From assembly GCA_022511285.1 (NCBI GenBank), contig JAFLRW010000049.1, positions 1 to 11,637 of the forward strand: DNA of 11,637 nucleotides, in the 5' to 3' direction. This document shows positions 1 through 7,119 of the stretch, one piece after another. How positions within the stretch are numbered: the stretch's first letter is position 1; each line of letters opens with the position of its first letter. The DNA comes from Duncaniella sp. GTDB taxonomy: Bacteria > Bacteroidota > Bacteroidia > Bacteroidales > Muribaculaceae. Made by a program: the position numbers and the translations under genes. A model generated the notes under the pieces. The model was not told where the DNA came from. It saw only the letters and a list, made by a program, of their open reading frames with translations, and did not search any database.

Positions 1-53
1 AGGGTGCCGATGCCGTGGCAGAGATTCGAAAAATAATCTTTTACACTTCCCAT
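1..53 (-). CDS. nuoI: Probable NADH-quinone oxidoreductase subunit I, N-terminal fragment
   Basis: Only the first 17 codons and part of an 18th are present; the gene runs off the left edge. The ATG at 51-53 opens a frame reading MGSVKDYFSNLCHGIGTL. It lies 68 bp after the atpG stop, on the same strand, with an A-rich upstream region and no Shine-Dalgarno motif, like the other genes here. From family knowledge, NuoI proteins of Bacteroidales begin with a short amphipathic segment of the form Y-F/L-S-x-x-x-x-G-x-x-T-L, followed by a GMxVT stretch and two 4Fe-4S clusters. The visible residues fit the first part; the cluster cysteines lie outside the window. NuoI is the next gene expected after nuoH in a nuo operon. 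The identity is inferred from a very short stretch and could be wrong; that a minus-strand gene starts here is more secure. Confidence 0.55.
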   Translation of the reverse strand, partial: MGSVKDYFSNLCHGIGT

Positions 54-121
54 TATTGAGATGATTGTTGTGTATATTACGGAGTAAAGGGTTATGTTAA
101 AACTCTTTGTTTATGGAACGT

Positions 122-1009
122 TCAATTGTTGACCTGACCGCCGAGGATATCGAGCAGTTCGTTGGTAATACCTTGCTGGCGCAGCTTGTTGTACTCCAGT
201 CGGAGCTCCTCGAGGAGCTTTTTAGCGTTGTCGTTGGCCGACTGCATAGCCATAATTCGCGCTGCTTGCTCCGAGGCTCTGTTTTCTGTGAAAATCTCTT
301 GCATAGTAGAGAGCAGATACATCGGAATGACCGAGCAGAATATCGTGGCCGGGTCGGGCTCGAAGATACAAGGGCGGCATTTTACTGTCGCGGCAGTGCC
401 GGTGATAAGGTCGGGCGAGAGAGGCAGATAGCGGTCGGAGCGAAGGCGTTGCCGACCGGCTGTCTGGAAGTTCATATAAAGGATGTCAAGGCTGTCGAGT
501 TCGCCGAGACGGAATCGCTCCTGGAGGTCAAAACTGAAGCGAGTCACCTCTTCCGGCGATGATTTGGCCGAAACACCCTTCACGGGGACGATGCTGACTG
601 TGGGGTCCTGCAACTTAGCACAAGCCTTAATCATTTTTCGTCCCACAGGGATTAGCACAAATTCAAGGGACCTGCCCTCAGCCTCTTTACGCAAGCGGGC
701 GATGTGGGACAATAGTCCCTTGAAGATGTTGATGTTATACCCACCACAGAGGCCGTCGTCGGAGCCGAACACCACTATGCCTGCGCGACGCACCTCGCGC
801 ACCTCTGTGAGGGGCGACGAAAACTCGGCATCGGCGCTGAGCAGATTGGCTATAATGCTCTCTATCTGGCGTCGGAACGGGAGGAGTTTGCGAAGATCGG
901 CCTCTGCTCGATGCATCTTGGCAGAGGATATCATCTTCATAGCTCCTGTAATCTTCTCGCTTGAAGCTACGGATCCGATGCGTCCTTTAAGTTCGCGGAG
1001 TGTTGCCAT
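122..1009 (-). CDS. atpG: F1Fo ATP synthase gamma subunit
   Basis: This is the central rotating shaft of F1, which couples c-ring rotation to catalysis in the alpha3beta3 head. The 295-residue product has the family's usual length. It begins with the hallmark N-terminal helix (MATLRELKGRIGSV, then KITGAMKMISSAK). It ends with the conserved C-terminal helix (AMQSANDNAKKLLEEL, then YNKLRQQGITNELLDI). Together these form the coiled coil inside the hexamer. The middle carries the Rossmann-like domain, including the GLCGGYN motif near residues 87-93. The start is the ATG at 1009, which gives the canonical N-terminus. It is the last atp gene, 61 bp after atpA, and the probable nuoI start follows 68 bp later with no terminator between them. 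Confidence 0.97.
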   Translation of the reverse strand: MATLRELKGRIGSVASSEKITGAMKMISSAKMHRAEADLRKLLPFRRQIESIIANLLSADAEFSSPLTEVREVRRAGIVVFGSDDGLCGGYNINIFKGLLSHIARLRKEAEGRSLEFVLIPVGRKMIKACAKLQDPTVSIVPVKGVSAKSSPEEVTRFSFDLQERFRLGELDSLDILYMNFQTAGRQRLRSDRYLPLSPDLITGTAATVKCRPCIFEPDPATIFCSVIPMYLLSTMQEIFTENRASEQAARIMAMQSANDNAKKLLEELRLEYNKLRQQGITNELLDILGGQVNN

Positions 1010-1070
1010 TGTGGATATTCGGTTATATTATTGTTAGACGGACAGAGGGGTGTGTGAGTGGTGATTATAC

Positions 1071-2642
1071 TTATTTATATGCAGCGGCGATCTCAGCGGC
1101 AGCCTGTGTGAGGATAGCAGAGATGTCGTCGTCGAGCTTTCCGGCACGGATGGCGTCCATCGTGTCAGGGTGCTTGGCGTGCATCAACTGAAGGAAGTTT
1201 TTCTCGAATTCTGCCACCTTGTCGAGAGGCACACTCTCAAGCAGGCCGCGTGTGCCGCAGAAGATGACGGCTACCTCGTCCTCAACAGACAGAGGAGTGT
1301 ATTGGGGCTGGATTAGGAGGCGCTCGTTTTTGCGGCCCTTGTCGATGACGCGGGCTGTGACGGCGTCGATGTCGCCACCGAATTTGGTGAACGATTCAAG
1401 TTCGCGGAACTGTGCCTGGTCAATTTTCAGCGTTCCGGCCACCTTCTTCATTGACTTAATCTGCGCGTTACCGCCCACACGTGATACAGAGATACCTACG
1501 TTGATGGCAGGGCGTATGCCTCGGTTGAAAAGAGCAGTCTCAAGGAATATCTGACCATCTGTAATGGAGATTACGTTGGTGGGGATATATGCTGAGACGT
1601 CGCCTGCCTGAGTCTCGATGATAGGGAGAGCTGTGAGCGAACCGCCACCCTTTACGATAGGTTTGAGTGAAGCGGGAAGGTCGTTCATATTAGCAGCCAC
1701 CTCCTGATTGTCGATAATCTTTGCAGCGCGTTCGAGCAGACGGGAGTGGAGATAGAAGATATCACCGGGGTAAGCCTCGCGACCTGAGGGACGCTTTAGC
1801 ACGAGCGAAATCTCACGATAGGCCACAGCCTGCTTTGAGAGGTCGTCGTAGATAATGAGGGCATCGCGGCCGGTGTCACGTATATATTCGCCTATTGCCA
1901 CACCGGCAAACGGCGCGTAATAGCGCATCGAAGCGGAGTCAGAGGCTGAGGCGGCCACAACTACTGTATAGTCAAGCGCTCCGTTGCGGCGAAGAGTCTC
2001 AACCGTGGCCGCAATGCTCGAAGCCTTCTGTCCGATTGCCACATAGATACAATAGACAGGCTTACCGGCCTCAAAGTTTTTGCGCTGGTTGATGATAGTG
2101 TCGATAGCGATGGCAGTCTTGCCAATCTGGCGGTCGCCGATGATAAGCTCACGCTGACCGCGGCCAATAGGCACCATTGAGTCGATGGCTTTGAGGCCGG
2201 TCTGCAGAGGCTGTTTCACGGGCTGACGGAAGATAACGCCGGGCGCCTTACGCTCAAGTGGCATCGGGAGGAGTTCGCCCTCGATAGGTCCGCGGCCGTC
2301 AATGGGCTCGCCCAAGACGTTAATCACGCGTGAGAAGACACCGTCGCCCACGTGGATTGAAGCAATCTCGCCGGTTCGCTTGACGGACATATTTTCGGTG
2401 ACGGAGTTAACGCTATTGAGCAGGATGACACCGACATTGCTCTCTTCGAGGTTAAGAGCCACGCCTTTAACTCCGTTTTCGAATTCGACGAGCTCATTGG
2501 CACAAACATTATCAAGCCCGTAGACGTGGGCCACACCGTCGCCCACTTCGAGGACTGTGCCTGTCTCCTCGAAGGATACTTGAGAGTTGACATTTTCAAG
2601 CTGCTGTCTGAGAACCTGAGAAATCTCGCTTGGGTTTATCAT
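1071..2642 (-). CDS. atpA: F1Fo ATP synthase alpha subunit
   Basis: This is the non-catalytic nucleotide-binding subunit of F1; three copies alternate with beta. The product is 523 residues, normal for the family. Visible motifs are the Walker A loop GDRQIGKT at residues 169-176 (K175), the Walker B region ALIIYDDLSKQA near 261-272, and the arginine finger in ISVSRVGGNAQ (R388), which completes the catalytic site on beta. The segment NDLPASLKPIVKGGGSLTAL near 320-339 is of the type I recall from Bacteroidota alpha subunits. The fifth residue of the P-loop is Ile where many alpha subunits have Thr. The gene lies 65 bp after atpH and 61 bp before atpG. Confidence 0.98.
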   Translation of the reverse strand: MINPSEISQVLRQQLENVNSQVSFEETGTVLEVGDGVAHVYGLDNVCANELVEFENGVKGVALNLEESNVGVILLNSVNSVTENMSVKRTGEIASIHVGDGVFSRVINVLGEPIDGRGPIEGELLPMPLERKAPGVIFRQPVKQPLQTGLKAIDSMVPIGRGQRELIIGDRQIGKTAIAIDTIINQRKNFEAGKPVYCIYVAIGQKASSIAATVETLRRNGALDYTVVVAASASDSASMRYYAPFAGVAIGEYIRDTGRDALIIYDDLSKQAVAYREISLVLKRPSGREAYPGDIFYLHSRLLERAAKIIDNQEVAANMNDLPASLKPIVKGGGSLTALPIIETQAGDVSAYIPTNVISITDGQIFLETALFNRGIRPAINVGISVSRVGGNAQIKSMKKVAGTLKIDQAQFRELESFTKFGGDIDAVTARVIDKGRKNERLLIQPQYTPLSVEDEVAVIFCGTRGLLESVPLDKVAEFEKNFLQLMHAKHPDTMDAIRAGKLDDDISAILTQAAAEIAAAYK

Positions 2643-2707
2643 TGGTAGGAATTGGTTGAAGAATTAAGGGGTGATGTGAGAGATGAGTGGAGAAATAGGG
2701 GATGAAA

Positions 2708-3256
2708 TTACTTTGAGAGCAACGACAGTCGCAACTGTTTGAGTTCGTTGGCCACCGAAGCGTCAAGTTTCTCATTGTCAATGCTGACAGTGAAGCCGCC
2801 AATAAGAGCAGCATCGACCACGGCACGATATTCCATCTTAGCCGAGCCGAGGCGTTTCTGTATGATGGCACGCAGCCTCTCCTGCTCGGCGGCCGTCAAA
2901 GGCGCAGCCGAAGTGATGGTGACGAGGCGAATATTGTGCTGCCGGCGGTAGAGCGCAAGATATGCCAAAGCAATATCGCGAGAGGCATCGAGGCGGCGGT
3001 TGGAGGCAAGCATCCCAAGGAATCGCCCGAAAGTCTCTGACCCGGCTGCAGCGTGACCGGAAGCGGTGGTGAGCAGCTTACACTTCTCAGCTGATGCCAC
3101 AAAGGGGTTGGCAATCACCTTCTGCAACTCCGGATTATCCTTAAAAGAGGCCTCGAGAGTCTGCATTAGGGTGAAAATCTGTTTATCGTCGCCACGCTCG
3201 GCCGCGTATTCATAGATAGCCTTGGCATAACGTGCGGGGATGAGACCTTGATTCAT
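2708..3256 (-). CDS. atpH: F1Fo ATP synthase delta subunit
   Basis: Delta caps the top of F1 and joins it to the peripheral b stalk (the OSCP equivalent). The 182-residue product matches the family length. The N-terminal helical domain opens with LIPARYAKAIYEYAAERG. The most diagnostic part is the C-terminal stretch ALIGGFTVSIDNEKLDASV, followed by NELKQLRLSLL, which matches the conserved LIGG...D.SV...L..L pattern of delta/OSCP. The gene lies 18 bp after atpF and 65 bp before atpA. It has no membrane segment, as expected for a cytoplasmic stalk protein. Confidence 0.95.
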   Translation of the reverse strand: MNQGLIPARYAKAIYEYAAERGDDKQIFTLMQTLEASFKDNPELQKVIANPFVASAEKCKLLTTASGHAAAGSETFGRFLGMLASNRRLDASRDIALAYLALYRRQHNIRLVTITSAAPLTAAEQERLRAIIQKRLGSAKMEYRAVVDAALIGGFTVSIDNEKLDASVANELKQLRLSLLSK

Positions 3257-3274
3257 AGGTGATAGTGACGGGGA

Positions 3275-3772
3275 TTAGTTTTGTTTCTCCATTTCGTCGA
3301 GCAGGGAGTTGACTAACTGCTGCTGAGCGTTGTCCTGCTTCATTTGGTTGCGCACCACCTTTTGGGCGATGTCGAGAGCAAAGGTAGAGACCTCGTTGCG
3401 GAATTGCTGCTGGGCGGCCTTGCGGTCTTGTTCGATGGACACACGGGCGGCATCCATCACCTTCTTGGCTTCGGCCTGTGCGGCAATACGAGCCTCGTCG
3501 ATAATCTGAGTTTTCATACGCTCGGCCTCACGGAGAGTCTCGGCCTGCTGGCGGCGGGCCTCGGCTATATGCTTTTCAGCCTCTTCGCGGGCTTGGTCAA
3601 GTTGCTGTTTGGCATTCTGAGCATACTCCACACCCTTGTCGATGAGGTCGGCGCGGTCAGCGACTCCTTTCATAATCGCGGGCCAACCCCATCGCCATAA
3701 AATGACGAAGAGGATGGCAAACGATACGAACATCCAGAAGACCAGACCGAAATCAGGCGTGAATAGTTCCAT
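3275..3772 (-). CDS. atpF: F1Fo ATP synthase b subunit
   Basis: This is the peripheral stalk subunit that holds the F1 head still against the rotating c ring. The 165-residue product has one N-terminal membrane helix at about residues 8-28 (VFWMFVSFAILFVILWRWGW). A long charged, Ala/Gln/Glu/Lys-rich helix follows from about 40 to the end and should form the dimeric coiled coil. Length and layout are typical of bacterial b subunits. Only one b-type gene is present, so the stalk is probably a b homodimer rather than b/b'. The gene lies between atpE (56 bp upstream) and atpH (18 bp downstream). Confidence 0.96.
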   Translation of the reverse strand: MELFTPDFGLVFWMFVSFAILFVILWRWGWPAIMKGVADRADLIDKGVEYAQNAKQQLDQAREEAEKHIAEARRQQAETLREAERMKTQIIDEARIAAQAEAKKVMDAARVSIEQDRKAAQQQFRNEVSTFALDIAQKVVRNQMKQDNAQQQLVNSLLDEMEKQN

Positions 3773-3828
3773 AGCTTAATTGACGGGGGAATAAATGAAT
3801 ATATCGGTTTTTCCTACGCCCGTGATTA

Positions 3829-4074
3829 TTAAACGAACATTGCGAGGATGCAGACAATCACAGCGAAGAGGGCCACACCCTCGATAAGAGCTGCGATAAC
3901 GATCATATTGCTTCGGATGTCGCCGGTGGCTTCAGGCTGACGAGCTATAGCTTCCATGGCGGAACCACCGATTTTGCCGATACCGATACCAGCGCCGATT
4001 GCTGCGATAGCTGCGCCAATGCATGCGCCGAGTCCGAGAATACCTTCGATTGCTGCTAAGATGATTGCTAACAT
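3829..4074 (-). CDS. atpE: F1Fo ATP synthase c subunit (proteolipid)
   Basis: This is the rotor ring subunit that carries ions across the membrane. The 81-residue product is a two-helix hairpin. Helix 1 has the glycine-repeat packing motif (GAGIGIGKIGG, about 27-37), the cytoplasmic loop has ARQPEATGDI (44-53), and helix 2 has the ion-carrying carboxylate E65 in AALIEGVALF. Sodium-binding c subunits, as in Ilyobacter, have Gln at 32 and a Glu-Ser-Thr run at 65-67. Here the equivalents are I32 and E65-G66-V67, so proton coupling is inferred. The 68-bp gap upstream is AT-rich and is the widest in the block. The c subunit is needed in the highest copy number, so enhanced translation would make sense. 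Confidence 0.97.
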   Translation of the reverse strand: MLAIILAAIEGILGLGACIGAAIAAIGAGIGIGKIGGSAMEAIARQPEATGDIRSNMIVIAALIEGVALFAVIVCILAMFV

Positions 4075-4142
4075 AATGGTAATAGGTTTATAAGGGTTAT
4101 TGGATTTTGATTTTTAAAAGAGTTTTTGAGATTTTATGACTA

Positions 4143-5252
4143 TTAGGCCTCCGGCTGAGCCTCGTGGGCTTCAGCATGCCCCTCTTCTTGTCCGAGGGCA
4201 ATGAAGAGTGTGGAGAGCATTGTGAACACATAAGCCTGAATAAAGCTGACAAGCACATCAATGCAGAGCATAAACACTGAGAAGAGTATCGACACCACCG
4301 CCGTAGCGCCGGTGACTACCGGACCCATAAAGGCGAAGATGAAGATAAGGAGCGTGAGCACTATCACAATCATATGTCCACCCATCATATTGGCGAAGAG
4401 ACGCACTGTCAAGGCTGCCGGCTTGGTGAAGATGCCAAACAGTTCTATAACGGGCATAATGGGCAGGGGCCATTTGAGCCACCAAGGCACTTCGGGGTTG
4501 AAAATCTCTTTCCAATAGTGCTTTGTGGCGCAGAGATTGGTGATGAAGAAGGTGAGCAGGGCCAACACGAGGGTGACAGCAATGTTGCCTGTCAGGTTGG
4601 CACCTCCGGGGAATATCACTATCAGTCCCAGAAGATTCATCATCAAGATGAAGAAGAACACTGTGAGCAGATAGGGGGCAAAGCGGGGTGCTTTTTCCTT
4701 AAGTGTGGGGCGGATCACGCCATCGTAGATGAATAGAATCACAAATTCGATGGCTCCCACCATCCTGCGAGGCGCCTTGACACCCTGCGTCTTATGCCAA
4801 CGGGCCACACTGAGGATACACCACACACAGAGCAGCACGGCTATAAACACGCCACAAACATTCTTGGTAATCGAGATGTCGACAGAGGGTTTCACTTCAG
4901 TGCCGTCGACAATCTCGACCACCTTCCCTTTATAGGGCGAGTCTTTGCCGGCAATTCTAAACTCGGCATTGCCGTCGCGCCACAAATCGCCGTGAGTCAC
5001 TCTTGACGATGAGAACACGTGGAGGCCGTCTGTCCCCCAAACGATAACCGGGAGGGGGATTCGCTCGTGGTGGTTAAAAGGCACTTCCCATCCGTATCCG
5101 TCGCCAAGGTGCTCGAATATGATACCTTGGGCGTCTACGCCTTCTTGCTTTTCGCCTTCGTCAGACGAGACTGCGGCCATAGCTCCAAGAGGGAGCAGCA
5201 GAGCCATCACAGAGAGGGCGAGGAGGGTGAAGATATGTTTTGTCGTCTCCAT
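4143..5252 (-). CDS. atpB: F1Fo ATP synthase a subunit with extended N-terminus
   Basis: This membrane stator subunit forms the two proton half-channels against the c ring. The product is 369 residues, about 100 longer than the E. coli protein. The extra part is N-terminal: a probable signal peptide at residues 1-27 (hydrophobic core LLALSVMALLLPLG, then AMAA), followed by a soluble, charged region to about 130 that should face the periplasm. The canonical a-subunit membrane core follows. The essential arginine is R284 in ALTVRLFANMMGGH, E270 lies in PVIELFG, and Q339 lies in the last helix (FIQAYVFTMLSTLF). Such a leader-plus-domain extension is, to my knowledge, usual in Bacteroidota. The C-terminus ends in a short Glu/Ala/His-rich tail. 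Only 18 bp separate it from atpC. Confidence 0.96.
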   Translation of the reverse strand: METTKHIFTLLALSVMALLLPLGAMAAVSSDEGEKQEGVDAQGIIFEHLGDGYGWEVPFNHHERIPLPVIVWGTDGLHVFSSSRVTHGDLWRDGNAEFRIAGKDSPYKGKVVEIVDGTEVKPSVDISITKNVCGVFIAVLLCVWCILSVARWHKTQGVKAPRRMVGAIEFVILFIYDGVIRPTLKEKAPRFAPYLLTVFFFILMMNLLGLIVIFPGGANLTGNIAVTLVLALLTFFITNLCATKHYWKEIFNPEVPWWLKWPLPIMPVIELFGIFTKPAALTVRLFANMMGGHMIVIVLTLLIFIFAFMGPVVTGATAVVSILFSVFMLCIDVLVSFIQAYVFTMLSTLFIALGQEEGHAEAHEAQPEA

Positions 5253-5270
5253 AAGCTGACGATGAGAGTG

Positions 5271-5513
5271 TTAATATATACAGACTGACACTACGTCGCG
5301 ATCCACATCGACCACCCCACCGGCTATCTGCACTGTCTGCTCGGGAGCTTCGGCTGATGTAGTGGTGAATCGCACGCTGCCCGGGGTGAGGGTAGAAATA
5401 AGAGAGGCGTGGCCGGGGAGCACTGTAAATGCTCCTGACGCACCCGGGAGATGGACGGCCGAGGCTTCGCCTTGGAATATGACGTCGTCGGCTGAGATTA
5501 TTTTGAGTGTCAT
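5271..5513 (-). CDS. atpC: F1Fo ATP synthase epsilon subunit, short form
   Basis: Epsilon sits at the foot of the gamma shaft and contacts the c ring. The product is only 80 residues and covers just the N-terminal beta-sandwich domain. Diagnostic motifs are an opening like LKIISADDVIFQGEA, then GAFTVLPGHASLISTLTPG (about 27-45) and a closing VQIAGGVVDV. The C-terminal two-helix domain of the E. coli protein (about 139 residues in total), which can extend and inhibit ATP hydrolysis, is absent. The frame ends cleanly in a stop right after the sandwich, with no sign of a frameshift, so this looks like a natural short form. It lies 52 bp after atpD and 18 bp before atpB. Confidence 0.93.
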   Translation of the reverse strand: MTLKIISADDVIFQGEASAVHLPGASGAFTVLPGHASLISTLTPGSVRFTTTSAEAPEQTVQIAGGVVDVDRDVVSVCIY

Positions 5514-5565
5514 ATCTTGCGTGATTGTTGTTGATTTGACTTTATGGGGATGATTGGCGTCGTTT

Positions 5566-7077
5566 TTATTCGCCTACCTCGGCCAAAAGTTTTTTACCCT
5601 TGGCAATAGCCTCATCAATGGTGCCGACATTGAGGAACGCCTGCTCGGGATACTCGTCCATTTCGCCGGAGAGAATCATTTTGAAGCCACGGATGGTTTC
5701 CGAAAGAGGCACCATCACACCGGGCAGACCGGTGAACTGCTCGGCCACGTGGAAGGGCTGCGAGAGGAATCGCTGAGCGCGACGCGCACGGGCCACCACT
5801 TGCTTGTCTTCGTCAGAGAGTTCGTCGACACCGAGGATGGCGATGATATCCTGAAGCTCGTTGTATTTCTGAAGCAACTGCTTGACTGCTTGGGCGGTAT
5901 TGTAGTGGTCCTCTCCAATAATATTGGGGTCAAGGATACGAGATGTTGACTCCAGGGGATCGACTGCAGGATAGATGCCAAGCTCGGCAATCTTACGCGA
6001 GAGCACCGTAGTGGCGTCAAGGAAGCTGAACGTAGTGGCCGGAGCCGGGTCGGTGAGGTCGTCGGCAGGCACATAGATGGCCTGAACTGATGTGATAGAA
6101 CCGTTCTTAGTTGAGGTGATTCGCTCCTGGAGGGCTCCCATTTCTGAGGCAAGAGTAGGCTGATAACCCACAGCCGAAGGCATACGCCCGAGGAGGGCTG
6201 ACACTTCGGAACCTGCCTGAGTGAAACGGAAGATATTGTCAATAAAGAGCAGGATGTCTTTACCACCGCCATCTTGGTCGCGGAACTGCTCGGCAACAGT
6301 CAGACCTGAAAGAGCCACACGCAGACGGGCACCCGGAGGCTCATTCATCTGGCCGAAGACGAGGGTGGCTTGAGAGTCGGCAAGCTGATTCATATCAACA
6401 TCGGCAAGATTCCACTCGCCTTTCTCCATACCCTCTTCAAACTTTTTGCCATATTTTACGACCCCACTCTCTATCATCTCACGAAGCAGGTCGTTACCCT
6501 CACGGGTGCGTTCGCCGACACCGGTAAACACAGAGAATCCGTTGTGGCCCTTGGCAATATTGTTGATAAGCTCCATAATGAGCACCGTCTTACCTACGCC
6601 GGCACCGCCGAAGAGACCGATTTTACCACCTTTGCTGTAAGGCTCAAGGAGGTCAATCACCTTGATACCGGTGTAGAGAATTTCTGTTCCGATGGTGAGG
6701 TCGTCAAACTCCGGAGCGGGCTGATGTATGGGGCGCAGATTCTCGCGCTGAAGCTCGGGAAGGCGGTCAATGGCGTTGCCGAGCACATTGAGGAGGCGCC
6801 CCTTTACCTGGTCGCCGGTGGGCACTGCTATAGGGCGGTCAAGATTGTCAACACGTGTGCCGCGACGCAGACCGTCTGTACTTTCCATTGCCACACAGCG
6901 CACAGTGTGCTCGCCAATGTGCTGCTCCACTTCGAGAATGAGCTGTGTGCCGTCCTCGCGGTCCACTTTGAGGGCGGTGTAGATGGGCGGGATAGCGGCT
7001 TTCTCGCCGTCTCCCTCAAAGATGACGTCGACCACCGGGCCGATCACCTGGGCTATTTTGCCATATTTTTCACTCAT
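5566..7077 (-). CDS. atpD: F1Fo ATP synthase beta subunit
   Basis: This is the catalytic subunit of F1, making ATP at the alpha-beta interfaces. The product is 503 residues, longer than E. coli beta (about 460). Motifs are Walker A GGAGVGKT at 157-164 (K163), the catalytic glutamate E189 in GVGERTREGNDL, Walker B ILLFIDNIFRFTQAGSE near 275-291, and the DELSEED-type element DELSDED at 418-424 that contacts gamma. Part of the extra length is a charged insert at about 208-232 (YGKKFEEGMEKGEWNL and following), of a kind I recall in Bacteroidota. It is the first atp gene and starts 42 bp after nuoH. A predicted -7 element at the nuoH stop may give it its own promoter. Confidence 0.98.
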   Translation of the reverse strand: MSEKYGKIAQVIGPVVDVIFEGDGEKAAIPPIYTALKVDREDGTQLILEVEQHIGEHTVRCVAMESTDGLRRGTRVDNLDRPIAVPTGDQVKGRLLNVLGNAIDRLPELQRENLRPIHQPAPEFDDLTIGTEILYTGIKVIDLLEPYSKGGKIGLFGGAGVGKTVLIMELINNIAKGHNGFSVFTGVGERTREGNDLLREMIESGVVKYGKKFEEGMEKGEWNLADVDMNQLADSQATLVFGQMNEPPGARLRVALSGLTVAEQFRDQDGGGKDILLFIDNIFRFTQAGSEVSALLGRMPSAVGYQPTLASEMGALQERITSTKNGSITSVQAIYVPADDLTDPAPATTFSFLDATTVLSRKIAELGIYPAVDPLESTSRILDPNIIGEDHYNTAQAVKQLLQKYNELQDIIAILGVDELSDEDKQVVARARRAQRFLSQPFHVAEQFTGLPGVMVPLSETIRGFKMILSGEMDEYPEQAFLNVGTIDEAIAKGKKLLAEVGE

Positions 7078-7119
7078 CGGGGTTGAGAGGTTTTAAGGTA
7101 TTGAGAAAAAAGGGTTTTA

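Noticed and set aside
3..59. Plus-strand frame ending in a stop at 57-59, possibly the C-terminus of a convergent gene
   Set aside because: It reads GADAVAEIRKIIFYTSHY, which is protein-like, but the opposite strand gives an ATG with the right orientation, spacing and NuoI-like residues, which explains the region better. It is not fully excluded.
107..1037. Several plus-strand frames opposite atpG
   Set aside because: They overlap the complete conserved gamma subunit gene and show no family motifs.
2596..2871. 91-codon minus-strand frame spanning the atpH-atpA junction
   Set aside because: It is out of frame with both conserved genes and has no recognisable content.
3773..3828. ACGGG/CCCGT inverted repeat between atpE and atpF as a terminator
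   Set aside because: The arms are only about 5 bp with a loop of more than 30 nt and no T-tract, so no stable terminator is expected.
6370..7086. 238-codon plus-strand open frame opposite atpD
   Set aside because: It is the antisense of a strongly conserved catalytic subunit gene, its composition is unlike a natural protein, and no family is recognisable.
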